This document shows positions 59,185-64,000 of a DNA stretch of 64,000 nucleotides, in pieces. The stretch's first letter is position 1; the number at the start of each line of letters is the position of its first letter. Made by a program: the position numbers and the translations under genes. The stretch comes from Melampsora larici-populina 98AG31 (lineage: Eukaryota; Basidiomycota; Pucciniomycetes; Pucciniales; Melampsoraceae). The notes beneath the pieces are model-generated. The model ran no database searches, was not told the DNA's origin, and saw nothing but the letters and a program-made list of their open reading frames with translations. The DNA lies in NCBI RefSeq assembly GCF_000204055.1, contig NW_006768777.1, forward strand, positions 1,285,595 through 1,349,594, given 5' to 3'.

Positions 59185-60412
59185 TTATGATGAAGTTGAA
59201 ACGATTTGAGAAGAACCAGGGGTGATAGACTGAAAGCTTGCAGAAGGAGCCGGTTCATCTTTAGGTTTCAGTACTTCTTCATCTGCCCAAAGATGGTCTC
59301 CAAGTAATTTCTATCAACAAAACCAAGTCAAACCACGCTCAGTCATCGAAAAGTAACGGAACCCTAAAGAGACACACAGAGAGAGATGCTTACATTCATG
59401 GTAAACATATGAACTGTTTTCACATTAAAGACCGCCTTCATCTTTTCATCACATATAATTTGTCGTTTGTCTTTCGGATCCTGTAAGTCATTTGCTTTAA
59501 TATGTTCCCAAATCTTTTTAACCACTTGAGGTCTCGAACACTATTAAGATCCGTCATCGAATCGAATTTTGATATAAAGAAGTGAAAGGAGAGAATTCAC
59601 AAAATTGAAAATCAAATGAGCTTTTCTTTAGATCAAGACTTTGAACTTTTCGAAAACATTCAATCCGAGTTTCCGAAACGTTCATCACGTACCGTTAAGA
59701 CTCCAATCAGATCACCTAGAGCAGGTGAACAATTCATTTCTTTATGGATTCCTTTATTAGACGAATTAGGTTCAGCAGATTCGGATTTAGGAGCTCTAGG
59801 TTTTCTAGGTTTTTTGGGTTTAGATCCTTCATTCAACTTTGGTTTAGGTTCATCATCTTCACTCTCTACAAACGCTGCACTCTTTCTTTTTCGGCTTTGT
59901 GATTTGATAGGTGTAGGTTTCGATTTACTTGATGGTTTGATAGGTTGAGAACTTCGTGGGATCGAATAACTTAGGACTTCTTGTGATTGGCTTTGAGATC
60001 TTTGATTTCCTCCTGGAATCCCTCCAGACGGTAAGCTTAATCCATAGCTATCAGGTCCAAGTGCTGGTGCTGAATTAGGTGTCAATGGTAATTCTTCTTC
60101 TTCTGCTTCTTCTTTTTTGATTCCATTTTGACCTTCAGCAATTTCTCTTTGTACCTAAACCCAACATATCAAATCCGCAGCAAAGATTAAAATCATCATC
60201 GAGAAACCATCAAAACAGAAATGATAACTAACTTCATGAAAGATTGGAATCGAAATCCCATCGATTTCGGTCTTGTAAAGCTTTGTATCTAAAGAAGGAA
60301 AGATCGTGGTAAGATGTCTTCGGATTTGTTTTGCACTAACTAATTGTAAATCGACATCTGGTTGGTTTAAATATGATCTAACTTCAATAGCTAGAGTGGA
60401 TGGTAAGCTCAT
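59185..60412 (-). CDS. DEK_C / SWIB domain chromatin protein
   Basis: A nuclear protein of the yeast Uaf30/Tri1 type: an N-terminal DEK C-terminal-like domain and a C-terminal SWIB/MDM2 domain, used in chromatin remodelling or Pol I upstream activation. Exons: 60412-60233 (DEK_C: AIEVRSYLNQPDVDLQLVSA, KQIRRHLTTIFP), 60154-59693 (disordered, Lys/Ser/Pro-rich, with nuclear-localisation-like SRKRKS and KPKKPRKPRA), 59540-59394 and 59310-59185. The SWIB domain begins in exon 2 (EMNCSPALGDLIGVLT). It continues SRPQVVKKIWEHIKANDLQD, KRQIICDEKMKAVFNVKTVH, MFTMNKLLGDHLW across two introns. A Ser-rich tail ends VSTSS. All phases join cleanly and the gene looks intact. ATG at 60412 opens the conserved DEK_C domain; an upstream in-frame ATG at 60535 adds only low-complexity sequence. 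Which of the two complexes it serves is not decidable. Confidence 0.88.
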
Positions 60413-61715
60413 GATGTTTCGATGTTTTGATGTCTGATGATAGTTAAGTTGGATGTGATGTTGATGATGTGAAGGTGAAGGTGAAGGTGAGTTTGGGTAG
60501 GAAATGGAAGTTTGATGAGGTTTGATGATTTTCAAACTGGTTCAAATGTGAAATGGCAAATGGCAAATGGCAAACTCAGTAACACAACCTACAATACCAC
60601 ATCATCCTACTTAATCCCATAAACATCAATTCACACTTCCACTTAATCTAACATCCATCATCATCCATCATCATCTAGTCTAATGCAAATAAAGAGTTTA
60701 GATTGCATACTTAAACCACATAAATGGACTTGAGATGAGCTCTAATATATGTAGAGAGCTTCAGACTACAAAACAAAGTGGGAGAAAAAAATATTGAAGA
60801 TCAAAGACCAGGCGGAGATTCCTGGTGTTTTTGTTCTTACTAGGAGATATCATTAGGAGCCTTGGTTTCAACAATTTTGTGAGCTCTTGACTTCTGCAAG
60901 CACCTGGTAACATTTTTATATTCAGATTTGTACATTCTACTTATCATTTGTCTGATTTTTGGATTTGTCCAAATTCATGATGTACAATCAACAAATTAAG
61001 CCTACTCAGATTCCCTCTTGATTATCAGTTACATAAAACTTTTTTTGTTACCCACCTCTCCCTCACTTTCTCCAGTTTTTACAATTGGTTGTGTTATTGT
61101 AGTGTCACTGTCCCTCAGGTCTCTGGGTTTTTTACAAGCTGCAATTCACGAGTCAAAGCCTCCGGGCCGTCTTGTGTCTTATAAGCACTTGAAAAACAAT
61201 TCTTTCTCCTTCCACAGATCTTCTCCACCAGGTCAAAAACAATTCCTTAGCAATTTCAAGAATTGGAGAAATTACAATCACATTTCTTTGATCTTGAGGA
61301 TATGTAGTTACATGACATTTTAATTCCAACTTGAACTTTTACAGAATCATATTGGTCAGCTTATTGTTCGATTGATACAAAAAAAGTATTGAGACACTTT
61401 AATTTATAAATATGTGTACTTGAAAAAGCTCTTTTACTAATTATAAAGATAGAGATTTCAATATGGATCAATTAAATTGTGATGTCAAGAACTTGAAGCA
61501 TTATTTTTGTAATTTGTGACACAAGAATCGAACCTGGATGAGTAGATGCCTAATTCTTGATTTTAAGGTATAATGAATTGAGAATTTGAAGTGTTCTTGA
61601 AAAAAATCCTTTGATCATCATCACATTCAGGCACCTACCAGATCCCTAGAATGTTGGTTGGTTTGGCCCATTTGTTTTAGCAGTCGGTACATACTGAAAG
61701 GTAACAAAGCGGGTT
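60413..61715. other. Intergenic, no gene seen
   Basis: Promoter of the SWIB gene on the left (CCATCATCATCC-type runs near 60655) and 3' flank of the secreted protein gene on the right. A 303-bp frame at 61018-61320 has no recognisable product. Confidence 0.4.
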
Positions 61716-62418
61716 TCAATAAACGTATACAAGCTTTTGATAAACGAGAAGATTTGACTGACCCATAGCTTTGGATCCAAAGGTTAAAAGATTACCAGGG
61801 CACGTATAAGATTGGCCACCATCGTGACAAACTGAAGATCACACATTCACGCACAAAGACGGTTCCGAATAAAACACTTTAGTAGGCATAGAATATCTAT
61901 AGATTGTTCAAGACTGGGGATACTCACTATAATTCACATTGAGAGGATCATACTCATATCGCGTACAATCTTGATTACTTACGCCGGATGAACCATCGCC
62001 TCCAATCAGGTAACAGCCTGACATTCTAACATAATGAGTATCTAAGATCGAAATGCAAAAAGAAAGGATGTCCGTTGATCAGTCTTTAGGGTGAGTTTCG
62101 AATTGTAAAGACATCAAGATTGATGTTTGTATCATCTTCACACTTACTGACAAGCGGTGACGAGCATCTTGACCATTTGCACTTGCATACCGTTTCGTCT
62201 GGGTAAGTCGACGTACAATCTTGACAAAAACCGGTCGATCGTTAGCATTACGATGTAAACCATGATGTAGGTGATCAATTTGGAAATCAAAATCACATAC
62301 ATGCGTGTCTTTTTGTGAAGGTAAACCTTAAGTCACAGATACATTCCTTGCCCGCCTCAAGACCCTGAATCCAAAGGGAAAATACTAGGAAGGAGATGAT
62401 CGGGATGAGGCGAAGCAT
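61716..62418 (-). CDS. Small secreted cysteine-rich protein
   Basis: Not a family I recognise. Four exons (62418-62301, 62219-62148, 62041-61928, 61831-61716) joined by three GT-AG introns, all in phase 1, give 139 codons. The N-terminus MLRLIPIISFLVFSLWIQGL is a classic signal peptide, cleaved probably after LEA. The mature part has ten cysteines in about 115 residues: KECIC, AYC, ETVCKCKWSRC, SGCY, NQDC, YICH, YTCPG. There is no membrane segment after the signal and no recognised enzyme motif. Small size, a signal peptide and even cysteine content are what is expected of an apoplastic effector or wall protein in a plant-associated fungus, but that role is inference. The uniform intron phase supports a real gene. 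Confidence 0.72.
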
Positions 62419-63034
62419 TTCTGGTTTAGTAAGACAGGAAGATGGACTTTGACTGAGGTACTTGTAAACTTGTAACAGTTTTGAATCAAGAAAAGGTAAT
62501 AGGGATTGGGCGAAAAACCGACCAACAGGTTTCCAAACCCCATTCAATCGCTGTTCAAATTTTTGGGAACGTTTGCGAGATGGCTCGAAATCAATATCAA
62601 AGCCACACAAAACCAACAACAATTTTTATCCAACTTTTTGCTTTGCAGAATTGTTGACCGGTATGCTTGGTTGCGTGATCACGTCCATGCTTTGACCGTT
62701 CAAAAGCTCTTACAGGTAAAGTAATTTGCGGCGCCTCAAGCCTCGCAAACGCCCTTTTTGCACCTTTTACAGATCTGTGAAAGGTGCAAAAGCTTATCAA
62801 AAAATAACATCAGATCAGTTACTGCATCTTCACAAATGCTTGTCCAATCAAAGCAAAAAAAATTGCTGCCGGTTGGACCCATTTGTGAGCTGGACCGTTA
62901 ATGAGGGTATGTGCACGATTGGGGCTTGAGTTTTTCTAGCCCTGAGCTTTCATTTTGGTGTTACTCGAGCGAAGAGCCAAAGAGCTCTGCCCAGATCACA
63001 GCTCAGTTTTGATCGCAAATCTATCAGCCTCCAT
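62419..63034. other. Intergenic with 36-bp palindrome
   Basis: Holds the secreted protein's promoter and the 5' flank of the mariner transposase. The palindrome at 62756-62791 (TTTTGCACCTTTTACAGA against TCTGTGAAAGGTGCAAAA, one mismatch, no loop) stands alone. It explains the two mirrored short frames containing FCTFYRSVKGAK and FCTFHRSVKGAK on opposite strands. Confidence 0.6.
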
Positions 63035-63073
63035 TTGATTCAGAAACCACATCAACCACAATCTCCACCAACA

Positions 63074-64000
63074 ATGCCATTTGTCAAGTACACCCCTCGA
63101 ATCAAGGCTCTTGCAGTTATCAAAATCCTCGAAGGCAAAGCCACTGACGAGATTCGCGATGAGCTCCATGCAGACATCTGTGAACGTTCTTTCAAACGTT
63201 GGATGGATCTGTATCAAGAAACTCGGCAAGTCATCAGAGATCCTGAAGGATACCAAACTCGAGGACGAAAAACTTTGCTTGATGACGATGACCGCGACTT
63301 TCTGAATGAGCTGGTAGCTGCATCACCTGACCTCTTTTTAGACGAGATCCGGGAAAAGCTCTACGACGATACTGGAGCGCTCCCTAGTGTCGAGTGTCTG
63401 GCTAATGAACTCAATCATCGCTTACACCTTACCTCGAAGAAAGCCAACACGTCTCATGTCAACAAAGATTTTCAAAGAAAAGCTCAGTATGTTGAAAGGA
63501 TGCGAGATATACCAGCTGAAATGCTTGTGTTTACTGGTATGGTTTCCACTTCTACTTGAAGGAATCACCATGCTGAATCAATCATCTTGCATCAGATGAA
63601 AGCTCGATATGTGAAAGGGACTTGCTACGTGTAAATGGTCGATCAAAATCTGGGGAACGAGTCTATCGATGGGTCCGAAGAAACAATCCTCGCCGCTACT
63701 CTCTACTTCCTGCAATCGGATTGAATGGTCTTTTGGCATTGACAGTCCGAGAGGGCAGTATAAATCGCGAGCGATTTGAATCCTTCTTGGAGTTCCAACT
63801 GGTACGTGATTGAAGGATATTCTGTATCATTTTACATCCTCACTTTGTTCCTTCCATGTTGGACAGCTGCCACAAATGCAACCCTACCCAAATCCCAACA
63901 GCGTACTCGTGATGGACAACTGCTCAATTCATCACAACGGGCGAGTAGCTGAGCTCTGTGAGGCAGCAGGTGAGGTTTTGGTTCTTTACTCTTATTCAGT
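63074..64000 (+). CDS. Tc1/mariner-type transposase with introns (3' end outside window)
   Basis: A DDE/D transposase of the IS630-Tc1-mariner group as found in basidiomycetes. Exon 1 (63074-63536) begins MPFVKYTPRIKALAVIKILE and carries the paired HTH region (ICERSFKRWMDLYQETRQVI, GRKTLLDDDDRDFLNELVAA). Intron 1 (63537-63595, GTATGG to ATCAG, 59 bp) splits the codon of the first catalytic Asp, giving LVFTDESSICERDL on joining. Exon 2 (63596-63801) has VNGRSKSGERVYRWVRR. Intron 2 (63802-63866) follows EFQL. Exon 3 has YPNPNSVLVMDNCSIHHNGR with the second Asp, and runs to the window end near the third catalytic residue; a GTGAGG at 63971 may be another donor. I see no stop, so it may be intact. 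A start at 63035 adds 13 residues and is possible. Confidence 0.82.

Noticed and set aside
1..64000. CRISPR arrays, bacterial operons, ribosome-binding sites
   Set aside because: Intron-bearing eukaryotic genes throughout; no regularly spaced identical repeats seen.

Overview
This is a eukaryotic, fungal window. Its genes carry short GT-AG introns (about 50-230 bp), the intergenic DNA is AT-rich, and DNA transposons occupy much of the middle. The proteome (a Vid27 homologue, DNA polymerase epsilon subunit 2, a P5A ATPase, intron-bearing Tc1/mariner and pogo transposases, a small secreted cysteine-rich protein) suits a basidiomycete. The TE load and the effector-like gene make a rust (Pucciniales) my best guess, but that is inference. 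Exon limits were read by eye from splice consensus, reading phase and family resemblance; no search was run.

Layout. 1-4.6 kb: a head-to-head pair, VID27 (minus, cut by the window edge) and DPB2/POLE2 (plus). 4.6-6.9 kb: no gene, one foldback repeat. 6.9-11.6 kb: SPF1-type P5A ATPase (minus), whose start codon appears to be split by an intron. 12.4-18.4 kb: two tandem paralogues of an unrecognised protein with seven predicted membrane segments. 20.2-22.0 kb: secreted GDSL/SGNH esterase with a likely GC-AG intron and GAS in place of GDS. 25.2-26.9 kb: EFM3/FAM86-type eEF2 lysine methyltransferase (minus).

27-57 kb is gene-poor. It holds a Harbinger-like MITE, a CACTA-type element inside an older repeat, a tRNA-Gly with an intron, TA-flanked hairpins, a 994-bp TIR element with an 8-bp target duplication, hAT remnants, a possible unrecognised gene, and a near-identical 308-bp tandem duplication whose spacer contains poly(A) and an AscI octamer. 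At 48.4-54.9 kb there is a nest of three transposons: a 1.38-kb TIR element inside a pogo/Tigger transposase, itself inside a hAT transposase.

57.4-62.4 kb returns to host genes: an AlkB-like 2OG-Fe(II) oxygenase (plus), a DEK_C/SWIB chromatin protein (minus) and a 10-cysteine small secreted protein (minus). The window ends in an intron-containing Tc1/mariner transposase (plus), cut by the edge.

Together the host genes cover replication (Pol epsilon), ER membrane quality control (P5A), translation-factor methylation, nucleic-acid repair or modification (AlkB) and chromatin (SWIB). They do not form a pathway; the clustering looks like ordinary gene islands separated by TE-rich DNA. The least-described items are the 7TM tandem pair, the nested element with a 7-bp duplication carrying host-like coding sequence, and the secreted cysteine-rich gene.
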